Origin: Microcoleus sp. bin38.metabat.b11b12b14.051
GTDB taxonomy: Bacteria; Cyanobacteriota; Cyanobacteriia; Cyanobacteriales; Microcoleaceae
Length of the DNA: 64,000 nt
Direction of reading: 5' to 3'
Assembly (NCBI RefSeq): GCF_013299165.1
Contig: NZ_JAAFKD010000004.1
Span: forward strand, 186,001-250,000
Below the pieces are notes generated by a model. It worked only from the letters and a program-made list of their open reading frames with translations. It was not told the origin of the DNA and searched no databases. A program made the translations under genes and the position numbers. Below, piece by piece: positions 24,279-33,046 of this stretch; position 1 is the stretch's first letter; every line of letters begins with the position of its first letter.

Positions 24279-24749
24279 TATTAAAACTTCCTACGAATGC
24301 TGAACACAGGGGCGTCTGACGTTGGTAAAGAGCCTTTTTGTTTGAGTGCGAACTCGTATAGCTCGCTAGCAGATGTATCTAATTACACATCTCCCAAAAA
24401 CTAAGTTTTGAACAGGCAGGATGCCTGTTCCACAATAATTATTGGAGATGTCTAACGTCCTCGCACAGCTTGTATATCTTGGCTGTGCGGGGAAACTGGC
24501 TGATATATCTTTGCTGTAGGGGGCGATCGCACTCTGCTTGATGCCGAAGTCACCGAATTTGAGATGATTCAAAAGTCCGGCGCCGGTGCTGGCTTTGGCT
24601 GCACTAACGATTGGCGATCGCCTTCAGCAACTTAGGAATGAAAATTTAATAACTTACACTTTTATTCTTGTGGGATGGGCGTCTCGCCCGTCCCGAAAGG
24701 GCGGGCGGGACACCCCACAAACTTGTGTAAATTATTTAATTCGCGATCC
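24279..24749. other. Intergenic region with two dispersed palindromes
   Basis: No gene supported. AACAGGCAGGATGCCTGTTCC at about 24411-24431 belongs to the GGCAAGATGCC family. TTGTGGGATGGGCGTCTCGC and its inverse partner fill 24669-24719 as a GC-rich hairpin, lying just past the end of the thioesterase gene and perhaps ending its transcript. Confidence 0.55.
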
Positions 24750-25250
24750 TTAGGTTGAAGGCTTAACAGAAAGCTTAGTTAAGGCTTCCTTGAGCGCCGG
24801 CGGCAATTGGCGGATAATCTTGCCCTTTTCGCGATCGACACCAACCAAAGTTACCTGCGCTGTCACGTATAATTCTTGAGCATCGGGCGATCGAATTTCG
24901 TAATCCCACAACAGCCGCACACCCTCGCTAGCAGCCATCCGCGTTCTGACTGCCACAGATTGACCCATTTGTACAGAGCGGTGGTAGCGCAGCGAAAGCT
25001 CCACCACAGGCAATTCCAAACCCTGCGCCACCCAGTCTGCATACTCGATCCCGAGAGAGCGCAAACTTTCCACCCGCGCTTCCTCCATCCAAATCAGATA
25101 AGTCCCGTGCCAAACCGCACCGCTGTAGTCAGTATGGTGGGGGTAGACTCGCACCAAATATTCAAACCAGCCCTCAGAGTCCATCCCGCGCCGCTTTTGA
25201 ATAGCACCAGCCGCTGCAAGTTCTGGTTGAGTTCGATCGTTCTCTAACAC
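24750..25250 (-). CDS. Hotdog-fold acyl-CoA thioesterase (YbgC/4HBT type)
   Basis: 166 residues. The hotdog motif is plain: VRVYPHHTDYSGAVWHGTYL continuing as IWMEEAR, where the Asp of HTDYSG is the catalytic acid of the 4-hydroxybenzoyl-CoA thioesterase group. VVELSLRYHRSVQMGQSV forms the central strand pair and LLWDYEIRSPDAQELYVTAQ the following ones. The family hydrolyses acyl-CoA or acyl-ACP; the cyanobacterial phylloquinone enzyme (DHNA-CoA thioesterase) is one relative, but this sequence does not match it closely enough to name. The first 20 residues (before MDSEGWFEYLVRVYP) are not conserved, so the real start may be that Met. Single gene, divergent from the stress protein at 25392. 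Confidence 0.82.
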   Translation of the reverse strand: MLENDRTQPELAAAGAIQKRRGMDSEGWFEYLVRVYPHHTDYSGAVWHGTYLIWMEEARVESLRSLGIEYADWVAQGLELPVVELSLRYHRSVQMGQSVAVRTRMAASEGVRLLWDYEIRSPDAQELYVTAQVTLVGVDREKGKIIRQLPPALKEALTKLSVKPST

Positions 25251-25391
25251 GTTACAAATTGTTCCAAAACGCTACATTTCTACAAATGATAAAGCAAACT
25301 TCAGGCTTATGCTTGACAGTAAGAAACTAGAGTACCAACACCCTAGTTTGAGGACGCACAAAATAACTCAACCGTTTTCACCGCTAAAACC

Positions 25392-26243
25392 ATGATAGAA
25401 AAAATTTTAGTAGCCGTCGCCGGTCGCGGCTTGTGCGAAGAGATGTTTAATATGTTGATGGACATCCCTTCCTTGCAACAAAGCTCTGTCACCGTCCTCC
25501 ACGTCGTACCGCCGCAAGTAACATCCGACGGCATGGCCGAGAAGTTGGAAGAAGGAGGCAAGATTTTAGCACAAGCAGTGCAGTCTTTGAAAATAGATCC
25601 GAGCAAAGTCAATCCGAGGCTGAAACAAGGAGACCCAAAAACCACAGTTTGCCAAGTCGCAGAAGAAGAACAATCCGACTTAGTAATTATGGGTTCCCGG
25701 GGACTCGGACGGCTGCAATCGATTTTGGAAAACTCAGTCAGCCAGTACGTTTTCCAGCTAACATCCAGGCCGATGCTGTTAGTAAAAGACGACATCTACG
25801 TCAAAAAAATCAAGCGCGTCATGGTAGCGCTCGACAAGTCAGAATCGGCAAAACAGTCATTGCAGCTTGCGCTATCTTTGGTCAAAGATATCAGCGGTGG
25901 AGAGATAATTCTCGTACACGTCACCAAAGATTTGACTGGAAAATACAGCGAAGATTTAAGCGCAAGTGCTGAAAAAGACCCCGTATTGGCTGCCGGAGTA
26001 GCACTCGCCAAACAAATGGGAGTTAGCTACCGCTGCGCCAGCGCCGCAGGTAAGCCCGGGGAAGCAATTTGTAAGATTGCAGATGACTTGAATGCCGACT
26101 TGTTGGTAATCGGTTCTCCGGATCGGCGGCCGAATGTTGCCAAAAGCTTTGTGGATCTCGATCGACTCTTGGGAAATTCCCTGTCAGATTACGTGCGAGT
26201 CTACGCTAACTGTCCCGTCTTGCTAGCCCGCACAGTCGGCTAG
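25392..26243 (+). CDS. Universal stress protein with two UspA domains
   Basis: 283 residues, a tandem duplication: domain 1 about 1-137, domain 2 about 138-283. Each starts with a strand and helix of the Usp kind (KILVAVAGRGLCEEMF; RVMVALDKSESAKQSL). Domain 1 ends VIMGSRGLGRLQSILENSVS, a G-x2-G-x9-(G/N)-S ATP-binding loop with Asn in place of the second-last Gly. Domain 2 has LVIGSPDRRPN and later LLGNSLSDYV, a modified loop with a longer spacer. Nucleotide binding is therefore possible in both but not certain. Such tandem proteins help survival under stress; no direct target is known. It is followed by a very strong hairpin terminator. Confidence 0.9.
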   Translation: MIEKILVAVAGRGLCEEMFNMLMDIPSLQQSSVTVLHVVPPQVTSDGMAEKLEEGGKILAQAVQSLKIDPSKVNPRLKQGDPKTTVCQVAEEEQSDLVIMGSRGLGRLQSILENSVSQYVFQLTSRPMLLVKDDIYVKKIKRVMVALDKSESAKQSLQLALSLVKDISGGEIILVHVTKDLTGKYSEDLSASAEKDPVLAAGVALAKQMGVSYRCASAAGKPGEAICKIADDLNADLLVIGSPDRRPNVAKSFVDLDRLLGNSLSDYVRVYANCPVLLARTVG

Positions 26244-26257
26244 ACTCAAATACAGTT

Positions 26258-26318
26258 CCCAACATCTCAAAAATGACGCACCATTCATGAGCTGGTGCGT
26301 CATTTTTGAGATGTTGGG
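26258..26318. terminator. Perfect 26-bp hairpin after the stress-protein gene
   Basis: Left arm 26258-26283 begins CCCAACATCTCAAAAATGAC and right arm 26293-26318 ends ATTTTTGAGATGTTGGG; all 26 pairs match, around a 9-base loop. It lies 15 bp after the stop codon. No T-run follows, but the stem itself carries five T, so it may work as a bidirectional terminator or protect the 3' end. Confidence 0.75.
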
Positions 26319-26378
26319 GAAAGCAGTTAAAATCTTCCTATAGCCTTTGTTAGGTTTCTGGATGTACATTTTGGTAAT

Positions 26379-26466
26379 TTGTCATTTGTCATTTGTCATT
26401 TGTCATTGGTAATTTGTCATTGGTAATTAGTAGTTGGTAATTTGTCATTGGTAATTAGTAGTTGGT
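26379..26466. repeat. Heptanucleotide repeat TTTGTCA and variants
   Basis: About twelve 7-bp units, mainly TTTGTCA with TTGGTAA and TTAGTAG variants, in the gap after the stress-protein gene. Confidence 0.85.
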
Positions 26467-26587
26467 AAGAGCTTACCTCACTTTCTTGAAAACTCCTGTA
26501 GGGAAACGGTAATGCCTTTTCCGGCGCGGGGTGCTGCTTTTTGAAATTAGAGCGGGTGCCGTCGCTTAACATAACAAAAACGGATCG

Positions 26588-26643
26588 CGCGTGCGGACTT
26601 TAGTCCGCTCACTTGCTGCGGACTAAAGTCCGCACTACGAACC
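26588..26643. repeat. TGCGGACTTTAGTCCGC palindromic element
   Basis: GTGCGGACTTTAGTCCGC and its inverse GCGGACTAAAGTCCGCAC around a 10-bp spacer, with a CTACGAACC right end but a truncated left end. Member of the CGTAGTG family. Confidence 0.85.
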
Positions 26644-26684
26644 TTAATTATTGGTCAATCGACCAGACATGAAATTGGTATCAA

Positions 26685-26726
26685 TAAAAAAAGCGCCCCA
26701 GCAAAAAGCTGTTGGCGCTTCTTTTT
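26685..26726 (-). terminator. Terminator of psbM
   Basis: AAGCGCCCCAGC pairs with GCTGTTGGCGCTT around five A (one bulge). On the minus strand the stem is followed by a run of seven T (A-run 26686-26692 on the plus strand). It lies 36 bp beyond the psbM stop. Confidence 0.8.
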
Positions 26727-26761
26727 GCAAGCAGCAAAGCAGGCAAAAATAGCAGCAGTTG

Positions 26762-26875
26762 CTAATCTTTATTACCTTGGCGGCTAGCCGTTTGAATGTA
26801 CAGAATGATTAGAAAAACACTGGGAACCAATACAAACAGAATGGTTGCCACAAACCCTAAATCGTTAACTTCCAT
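26762..26875 (-). CDS. psbM: Photosystem II reaction-centre protein M
   Basis: 37 residues, starting [18 protein letters not shown] and ending [11 protein letters not shown]. This is the full PsbM pattern: a short lumenal start (xVNDLGF), one membrane helix ([19 protein letters not shown]) and a stromal IQT-x-SR tail. PsbM sits at the PSII monomer interface, helps hold the dimer together and lies close to the plastoquinone sites. The gene stands alone on the minus strand and has its own terminator 36 bp downstream; its promoter should lie in 26880-26960. Its size makes it easy to miss in automated calls. Identification is by direct similarity to remembered PsbM sequences and is very secure. 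Confidence 0.95.
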   Translation of the reverse strand: MEVNDLGFVATILFVLVPSVFLIILYIQTASRQGNKD

Positions 26876-27149
26876 GAAGACGCCCGCCTCTATCGGAAAA
26901 TAGGAAAACACACACAACTAGAATATCACTCAAAGGCAAAAGCAAAACTCGAAGACATAACAAGTCTCGCAGCCTCCCAGAGCCGGAGCCTCCCAGAGCT
27001 GGAGAAGGCCTGCTGCTGTTTGGGTCCTTTGAGGCGATCGCCCAGCCGAAACGCCCTGTTTTTACCTGATCCGATCGCCTTTGATGCCTTCTTCCCTCTA
27101 TTGAGGCGCGATCGAAGCCCCGATCGCCTTCTTCCTTGACAAACCCCAG

Positions 27150-27446
27150 CTACGGCTTTGTCTTCACGCTCACCGGGCCGTTGACCATAGCTTGACAGGC
27201 CAAACGATAGTTTTCGGGCTTTTTCTTGAGCTTGCGGTTCTCAAAGTCAGTGCGGGGCGAGAGATTTTCACCTCCCTCGACAATTTCCACAATGCAGGTG
27301 CCACATTGACCGTAGCCCCCGCAATTCATCATCTTTCCCGAAAACGTGTACAAGTCGATGCGGTTTTCTAGAGCTTTGAGCCTCAAATTGGCTCCGTCTG
27401 CTGCGATGACTTCCTGATTTTCCTTCACAAACTTGATATTAGCCAT
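27150..27446 (-). CDS. 2Fe-2S ferredoxin
   Basis: 98 residues. The four cluster ligands are visible: C42, C48 and C51 in [11 protein letters not shown] and C84 in YRLACQA. The spacing C-x5-C-x2-C and the GGYGQCGTC loop differ from the photosynthetic PetF type (C-x4-C-x2-C), so this is one of the minor plant-like or bacterial-type ferredoxins of cyanobacteria rather than the main photosystem I acceptor. The tail ([20 protein letters not shown]) is typical for that group. The partner reductase or enzyme is not encoded nearby. A possible ribosome site is GGAAATC, a few bases upstream of the start at 27446. Confidence 0.88.
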   Translation of the reverse strand: MANIKFVKENQEVIAADGANLRLKALENRIDLYTFSGKMMNCGGYGQCGTCIVEIVEGGENLSPRTDFENRKLKKKPENYRLACQAMVNGPVSVKTKP

Positions 27447-27836
27447 TGCTGATTTCCTAGGGCATTAAACGCGAGTCTTCATTAAAAAATATTAACTAAT
27501 GTTTCGCTTATTAAAAATATTTAGTACCCAGAAAGTCGAAATTAGTTGCGGGGCAACAGATGCTATTTTCGATTAAATTAGGGGAATGGCTGATGAATAC
27601 TGGGTTTGAAGCTGCGCTACGTCGCATTTTTTGGGGAAACCGGTCTGATTTGGGAATGGGCGATGTTGACATGACGCTGGGCGCGTCGCTTCCCAAACCC
27701 AATTTATCGGTAAATTTGCCGCGGCTCAACCAAGATTTTGCCCAGACACCGGGTTGATGACTGTGAGTTGAGAGTGGCGCGATACCCGATCGCCGAATGC
27801 CCCTAGCAGTCACAGGTCGATCGCCCCAACCCAATT
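27447..27836. other. Intergenic region without a supported gene
   Basis: Frames exist on both strands (27560-27757 plus, 65 codons; 27511-27834 minus, 107 codons) but they overlap each other and have no family pattern. The plus one includes AALRRIFWGNRSDLGMGDVD, which reads more like protein than most spurious frames; its status is open. Confidence 0.4.
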
Positions 27837-29726
27837 TTACGGAGCATCCGAGAGGTTGTTAGTCGGCAGGTTGCTCACAGCCCGCTGGAGAGACGAAAGC
27901 CCCTGGTTGTAGGTAATAATTGCCGACAATCGGTTTCTCTCAGCCCTAGTCAAATCTGTTTCCGCCTGAATCACATCAGTCTGAGTGCCGACGCCAGCTT
28001 GAAAGCGCAGCCTCGCCAGACGCAGAGCTTCCCTAGACTGCAAAACCCCCGCCTCAGAAGTTTCGATATTGGCAAAACTCGACTCCAAACCAAAATAAGC
28101 TTGTTCCACTTCCCGCCGCACCTGATTGCGGAGTTGGTCAAATCGACTTTCGGCGATCGAGATATCCGCATCCCGCTGTTTCACCCTCGCCCTCACCGCG
28201 CCCCCGTCGAAGATATTCCAAGTCAAATTCGCCTGTAGCGCATACCCGCTCGCCCAACCGCGGGCTGAAAACGGGTCTGGGTTGTCAGAAGTTTGGCCCA
28301 AAAAGTTGTAGGAACCAGTGACATTTACTTGAGGCAGCCCCCCAGCCCGAATCGATCGCCTTTGCTGCTGGCTGATATTCCTCTGTACTAACTGCTGTTC
28401 CAACTCGGGGCGATTCTTAAAAGCCTGTATGATACTTTCTTCCAAAGACAGCCTCCAAGCACCGGCTTGCTCCACCGGATCAGCCGCCGTCAAATTCGCC
28501 GACTGGCTGATATTTAAAAGCTCAGCCAGACGCCGCTGGGCCACTCGCTGGTCGCGGCGCGCCACTGACAGTTGCTGCTGTTCGTTAGCCAAATTTGACT
28601 GAGCCTGCAACACCGCAAACCGCGTTCCCACCCCCGCCCGTTCCAAAGCCTCAGCATCCCGCAAACTTTGCTGGGCATTTCTCACCGAAGCTTGGCGGAT
28701 CGCAACTTGTCCGTCGGAGTTTTGCAGGTTGTAGTAAGCCTCAGCAGTGTCGAAGCGGAGTTGCTCGGCTTGGCGCTCCAAATCGAGTTCGCGAAAGCGC
28801 AACTGTTCCCTCGCCGCGCGGATGTTGGCATTGCGGCGGCCGAAAATGTCGAGGTCGTAGCTCAACTGCAAAGTGTTATTGAGACTGATGGTGCCGAAAT
28901 TTTGGGGGGTGGGAGTGTTGGGCCGTGGTTGGTTGTTTGCTGCCGCTGTGGCTGCCGCATCGTCGATCTGGCGGATGCGAGACTGCACCCCAATCTGTCC
29001 GCCGGCGCTGACGCTGCGGCTGGCGCCCATTTGAAAAGTCAGATCGGGAAATAAAGCTGCTTGCTGTTCCCGCAGGGCCGATCGAGTTTGTTCGATTTGT
29101 TTCTCGGCAATTTGCAAAACTTGGCTGTTGCGGCGCGCGAGGTCGATCGCCTGTTGCAAGGTAATTGACTCAGTTTGCTCGATCCTGACATCCTCGGGCT
29201 TGGTCGGAAATTGCAGCGGATTCGGGTTGGGATCTAGGGAAGTAGGAGGCTTGGTGTCGAGAAGGCCCTTGGGAGTGAGAGGGGGGAAACTTTCGAGGGG
29301 AGTGCCGCGGGGAACTGGTGTCGGCAAATTCGGCACCGGCACAACATTGTTGGGGTTGCGAGGCACAGGTTGCTGCTGAGCGCCTTTGGGTGCGGGCGTT
29401 CGAGACTGCGCCAATTTTTCCGGCTGCTGAGGCTTTGATGTCGGCGAGGCTGCGGTGGGGGGATTTGGTGCCATGTTGTTAGCTTCCCCGGGCTGCGGGG
29501 AGTCGGAGGTTTGCCCCATCAGGGCGATCGACTCTCCGGAATCTGCTGCTGGTTCTGACGCTGTGTTCGAGGTCGATCGAATATCCTGCGCTAATTCGAT
29601 CTGATTGTTAAGGGGGGAACTGTCCTGAGATTGAGCCGGAGGCTGTGCACAAGCACTCTGTCCGGCGTTGCTGAAAGTAATTGCAGCGCCCACTCCGACC
29701 ACCACGATTTGACGAAAAACACGCAT
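27837..29726 (-). CDS. TolC-like outer-membrane efflux protein
   Basis: 629 residues. Signal peptide about 1-28 (RQIVVVGVGAAITFSNAG, then a Cys-Ala-Gln region). Residues about 30-185 are a low-complexity Pro/Ser/Gln segment not present in proteobacterial TolC. Residues about 190-620 hold the two OEP repeats with long alpha-helical hairpins: ITLQQAIDLARRNSQVL and LEESIIQAFKNRPELEQQL mark the starts, LQAQSNLANEQQQL and IQAETDLTRAERNRL the coiled-coil arms. It would form a trimeric channel through the outer membrane for ABC or RND exporters and type I secretion. No inner-membrane partner is adjacent. The long linker may span the thicker cyanobacterial peptidoglycan, which is an inference. Confidence 0.9.
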   Translation of the reverse strand: MRVFRQIVVVGVGAAITFSNAGQSACAQPPAQSQDSSPLNNQIELAQDIRSTSNTASEPAADSGESIALMGQTSDSPQPGEANNMAPNPPTAASPTSKPQQPEKLAQSRTPAPKGAQQQPVPRNPNNVVPVPNLPTPVPRGTPLESFPPLTPKGLLDTKPPTSLDPNPNPLQFPTKPEDVRIEQTESITLQQAIDLARRNSQVLQIAEKQIEQTRSALREQQAALFPDLTFQMGASRSVSAGGQIGVQSRIRQIDDAAATAAANNQPRPNTPTPQNFGTISLNNTLQLSYDLDIFGRRNANIRAAREQLRFRELDLERQAEQLRFDTAEAYYNLQNSDGQVAIRQASVRNAQQSLRDAEALERAGVGTRFAVLQAQSNLANEQQQLSVARRDQRVAQRRLAELLNISQSANLTAADPVEQAGAWRLSLEESIIQAFKNRPELEQQLVQRNISQQQRRSIRAGGLPQVNVTGSYNFLGQTSDNPDPFSARGWASGYALQANLTWNIFDGGAVRARVKQRDADISIAESRFDQLRNQVRREVEQAYFGLESSFANIETSEAGVLQSREALRLARLRFQAGVGTQTDVIQAETDLTRAERNRLSAIITYNQGLSSLQRAVSNLPTNNLSDAP

Positions 29727-29865
29727 AATTTTTTAATTACTTTGCAATTCTAGACACAATTTTAGAACAAGATTGAAATCTCAAGTTTCTAGTTTGTAGC
29801 TCGAACCCGAGACTTACAAGTCACAATTACCGTACTGGTGTTACTTTTGAATGTGCGATCGACAT

Positions 29866-31392
29866 TTACAATTTAACTTCAGCACTTGCCAGACCGATCG
29901 CCCCCGAGATTAGTTCCTCTACTCCACTCACAGGCAAAATCCGGGTTTTCAGCGAGCTTTCGAGCTGTTCTACGGTCATGTCGTCGAGAAAACGCGGTTC
30001 CCCCTGTTTTAGCATCACCGACGGCAAGAGGATGCCATCTCCCAAGTCTTGTCCCTGCAAAGCTTCCAGCAAATCTTGCCCGGTGAGCAAACCCGTAACA
30101 GTGATAGTTTGTCCCCAGTAACGGCTGCACAGTGCGACCATATTGACAGACAAACCGGGAATCTGATTGAGTTGTTGTGCGATCGGCTCAAACGCCTTTT
30201 CAACAGCATTTCCCACCACCCAAACCAACCGGCGCGGCGCGATCGCCGGCAGCGGTTGCAGCTTAGCAAAAGCCGTTTCAAACTGCCCAATAAACTGACG
30301 GATCGAACCCACACCATTACCAATTTGCGGATAATCTGCATAATCAGCAGCCGACGGCAAATCCAAACCAGCAATTAAAAACCACTCATCAGCCAGCCAA
30401 ATACAGCCAGATTTTGAATTACCCATTTCCGAATGCGATTTTAAATCTTCAAAATCTTCTCCCCCCCTTAGCAAGGGGGGGTTGGGGGGGGTGAATTTTA
30501 AATCTTCAAAATCTTCTCCCCCCCTTAGCAAGGGGGGGTTGCGGGGGGTGAATTTTGCATTCTTTTTCTTCGTCTTTTTTCCACCTTTCCCCTCACTCAA
30601 AACCCCTTGAATTTTCTGCACCTGCGCGATAACTTCCCGGGCTTTTTCCCTAGTTACAGCGATTAATTCATCTTCCGCAGGACGAAAGCGAGTCAAACCC
30701 ACCGGCACCACAGCCACCGATGCCACAGCCGGGATATTTCCAGTATGAAACTTTGCCAAATCCAACAAAGTGCGTTCCAAATGTTCGCCATCATTAATCC
30801 CCGGACAAACCACAACTTGAGCGTGAATTTGCAAACGGCGCTCTTGAAACCATTTGATTTGTTCCAGAATCTTCCCAGCCCGAAAATTTTTCAGCAACCG
30901 AATTCGCACATCCGGTTCCGTAGCGTGCACAGAAACATAGAGAGGAGAAAGCCGCATTTGTTCGATTCTGTTCCACTCTTTTTCAGTCAAATTTGTCAGA
31001 GTGAGATAGCTGCCATAAAGAAAGCTGAGGCGGTAATCATCATCCTTGAGATAAAGAGTTTCACGCTTTCCCGGAGGCTGCTGGTCGATAAAGCAAAAAG
31101 GGCAGCGATTATTGCACTGAATTAATCCGTCGAAGAGGGCTGTTTCAAATTCCACACCCAAGTCTTCGTCATACTCTTTTTCTATTTCTAACTTGTGAGT
31201 TTTGCCTTTAGCATCTAAAACTTCAAGTTCCAAAAATTCATCGGCACACAGAAATTGATAGTCGATCAAGTCGCGAGGTTTTTCGCCGTTGATGGCGACG
31301 ATGGAGTCTCCTGGTTCAAATCCCATTTCGGCGCAGATGCTGTCGGGGATAACTTTAGTGATTTTGGCTGGCCTGGTTGATAAGTCGCTCAT
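29866..31392 (-). CDS. PDZ/radical SAM/DUF512 protein of the cyanobacterial TIGR03279 type
   Basis: 508 residues from ATG 31392; an upstream ATG at 31491 lies inside a dispersed repeat and is rejected. Order: an N-terminal PDZ-like domain (ITKVIPDSICAEMGFEPGDS, about 10-75), the radical SAM cluster motif C93-NNR-C97-PF-C100, the SAM barrel up to about 260, and a C-terminal DUF512 domain. The family is present in nearly all cyanobacteria; its reaction is not known to me. Residues about 281-318 are a duplicated 19-residue insert (NPPLLRGGEDFEDL core) made of dispersed repeat DNA, placed between the barrel and DUF512 where a flexible joint would tolerate it. All three cluster cysteines are intact. 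The gene is single, 139 bp from tolC. Confidence 0.9.
   Translation of the reverse strand: MSDLSTRPAKITKVIPDSICAEMGFEPGDSIVAINGEKPRDLIDYQFLCADEFLELEVLDAKGKTHKLEIEKEYDEDLGVEFETALFDGLIQCNNRCPFCFIDQQPPGKRETLYLKDDDYRLSFLYGSYLTLTNLTEKEWNRIEQMRLSPLYVSVHATEPDVRIRLLKNFRAGKILEQIKWFQERRLQIHAQVVVCPGINDGEHLERTLLDLAKFHTGNIPAVASVAVVPVGLTRFRPAEDELIAVTREKAREVIAQVQKIQGVLSEGKGGKKTKKKNAKFTPRNPPLLRGGEDFEDLKFTPPNPPLLRGGEDFEDLKSHSEMGNSKSGCIWLADEWFLIAGLDLPSAADYADYPQIGNGVGSIRQFIGQFETAFAKLQPLPAIAPRRLVWVVGNAVEKAFEPIAQQLNQIPGLSVNMVALCSRYWGQTITVTGLLTGQDLLEALQGQDLGDGILLPSVMLKQGEPRFLDDMTVEQLESSLKTRILPVSGVEELISGAIGLASAEVKL
30439..30552 (-). repeat. Two 57-bp tandem repeat units inside the radical SAM gene
   Basis: Units start at 30439 and 30496, exactly 57 bp apart. 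Each contains CCCCCCTTAGCAAGGGGGG, a palindrome common between genes in filamentous cyanobacteria. Translated on the minus strand each gives 19 residues with the core NPPLLRGGEDFEDL, and the frame is kept. Confidence 0.88.
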
Positions 31393-31470
31393 AAGTTCGC
31401 GATAATTTTTGAGATTTAATAAATTATTTTTGACAATTTTTTGTATGTTCGGACTTACGCACGGGTTGCG

Positions 31471-31535
31471 AGAAACCGGGTTTTTACCCAAATACTTGCT
31501 TGAGACAGTTTATCTCGGTTAAAAACCCGGTTTCT
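31471..31535. repeat. GAAACCGGGTTT inverted repeat
   Basis: AGAAACCGGGTTTTTACC (31471) pairs with its inverse ending AAAAACCCGGTTTCT (31535) around a 30-bp spacer. It overlaps the out-of-family upstream extension of the radical SAM frame, which is why that extension is not coding. Confidence 0.85.
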
Positions 31536-31741
31536 TTGTTGGGAGTGGGTTCCTAACTATATATTTGAATATGTAAATATCATTATCACAATTAGCGTCC
31601 TTTGTCAACTTTTTATCGCAGCATCGGGCGCAATGATTTGTCAGACTTGAAAATTTTTTGATAGTCACTGTACCGCTGTCTACAATCTGAATTGTTAGCT
31701 CGTAATGGAAATTAGAGAATCTCACCTGTAGGGAAACGGCG

Positions 31742-31996
31742 TTAGACCTTAAGTTGAGAAATGGGCAATGTTTCTCCAGTCATTGCTTGCTGCCAAGATT
31801 GGCGAAAGCTGAGACGTGAAAAATCTGTATTTTTCTCTGTTGTCGTAGCTTTATTTTCCAGAGAATGGGTGCGTTGGATGATAGTGGATAGTGTTTTAAG
31901 TAGTTCAATTTGTTCCGTCAATGACAGTGACTGAGCAAGGTCTATCGATTGTTGAAGTTGTGTAGTCTTAGTGAATCCTCCTTTTAGATTTTGCAT
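31742..31996 (-). CDS. Small hypothetical protein, possibly antitoxin-like
   Basis: 84 residues. An amphipathic helix (SIDLAQSLSLTEQIELLKTL) is followed by a basic linker and the ending SFRQSWQQAMTGETLPISQL. That ending, roughly FRQGW-x2-AMTGxTxPVSxLW, is one I have seen in many small cyanobacterial proteins, some next to toxin-like genes; the assignment as an antitoxin is weak. No toxin gene is found on either side. Downstream DNA up to the repeat at 31535 has no credible partner frame. Upstream, the start ATG is at 31996 with GGAGG nearby (CCTCC at 31977-31981 lies within the gene, so it does not count). Low AT/GC contrast with its neighbours. Confidence 0.6.
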   Translation of the reverse strand: MQNLKGGFTKTTQLQQSIDLAQSLSLTEQIELLKTLSTIIQRTHSLENKATTTEKNTDFSRLSFRQSWQQAMTGETLPISQLKV

Positions 31997-32095
31997 TTTA
32001 AGTTGTTACTCACTTCTGATTTAAGTTTAGCCGACTTTCGGAATTAGCAGCATTTAATTTTATCAAAATAAACAATTATTCCTTTTTACAGCTAA

Positions 32096-32866
32096 TTATA
32101 ACTTTGCTTTCTCGCCAACGATCGCAGCGATGGGAACCGCATAATGAATTTTATCGCCTCGCAAATGTACGCCAATCCCCAGACTGTCAACACCGATATC
32201 ATCTCTAAACATTTGTCGCAGCTTATCGTCATCGCCAGGATTCGGGAAAGAAGCAGCTAACTGCTGTTCCAGCTCTAATTCTACTTTATAAAAAGCTAAG
32301 TTAACATTTTGAATATTTGCATCCGCGACTAATTTGGGCAACTCTTCCAGAGTCAAGGCGCGAGTATGAGATGGATCGCGTAGCTTCTCAATATAGTCGT
32401 AAGCATCTACTTTTTCCGGTGGCATCGCCACATCAGCAATCAGAATTTTACCGCCCTTACGACATACACGCACCATCTCCGACAGCACAACATCGGGCCG
32501 CAAAAAGTGATGGAAAGCATAACGACTCAGCACAATGGAAAAACTCTCATCAGGAAACGGTAGCGTCTCGATATCGCCTTGTAGCCAGGAGAGATTAGTC
32601 AAGTTTTTTTGCTGTGCCAAAATTTGGGCTTGTTCTAGCATTGCTGGTGTCAAATCGATGCCAGTAACGTGACTGGAAACTTCCGCGAAAGCACAAGCCA
32701 CAATACCGGGGCCGCAAGCAACATCTAAAACTGTATCCTTGTCAGATACGCTTGCCATCTTCATCAGTAAATCCAGAGATTCTTGACTTGTATGGCCGTA
32801 CAAGTTAGAGAATGGGACAGCCTGACGGGTGAACTGATCGATGATAGATTCGTGATATGCTGTCAT
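32096..32866 (-). CDS. Class I SAM-dependent methyltransferase
   Basis: 256 residues. Motif I is VLDVACGPGIVACAFAE (about 44-60), motif II is VTGIDLTPAMLEQAQ, then LSWLQGDIETLPFPDESFSI (acidic residue binding the adenine, and the motif IV region) and VRVCRKGGKILIADVAMPP. This is the Methyltransf_11/UbiE-like group that includes many small-molecule and quinone methyltransferases. The C-terminal 90 residues form a variable substrate lid. Quinone methylation is possible, but no characteristic UbiE/MenG signature was seen. A DDDKLRQMFRDDIG stretch near the end is unusual. The gene is isolated; 340 bp of repeat-bearing DNA precede it. Confidence 0.85.
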   Translation of the reverse strand: MTAYHESIIDQFTRQAVPFSNLYGHTSQESLDLLMKMASVSDKDTVLDVACGPGIVACAFAEVSSHVTGIDLTPAMLEQAQILAQQKNLTNLSWLQGDIETLPFPDESFSIVLSRYAFHHFLRPDVVLSEMVRVCRKGGKILIADVAMPPEKVDAYDYIEKLRDPSHTRALTLEELPKLVADANIQNVNLAFYKVELELEQQLAASFPNPGDDDKLRQMFRDDIGVDSLGIGVHLRGDKIHYAVPIAAIVGEKAKL

Positions 32867-32920
32867 GGTTGATGTTGTTGAGAGATTTACTTTTTATTTT
32901 AGTCCGAGTTAAGTTTAGCC

Positions 32921-33046
32921 CAATACGGTTCACTTAACGTTTTTTGTCATTGCGAGCTTAAGAGCGAAGCAATCGCAGAGACTATGACACTTATCGGTTA
33001 AGTCAGGTGCGCGCCGAGCAATTATTTTCTTAAGTGAACCGTATTG
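32921..33046. repeat. Inverted repeat ending in CAATACGGTTCACTTAA
   Basis: CAATACGGTTCACTTAA at 32921-32937 pairs with TTAAGTGAACCGTATTG at 33030-33046. Inside is GTCATTGCGAGC plus GAAGCAATCGC, part of another family that appears intact at 56615-56673. A short direct duplication, CGCCCGAAATCGACTATTTA, follows at about 33060-33108. Confidence 0.8.

Noticed and set aside
27511-27834. Overlapping frames on both strands after the ferredoxin gene
   Set aside because: Neither has a recognisable domain or start signal, and they overlap each other; left as unassigned intergenic DNA.
31519-31725. Toxin partner for the small antitoxin-like gene
   Set aside because: The 68-codon frame overlaps a dispersed repeat and has no toxin-family features.
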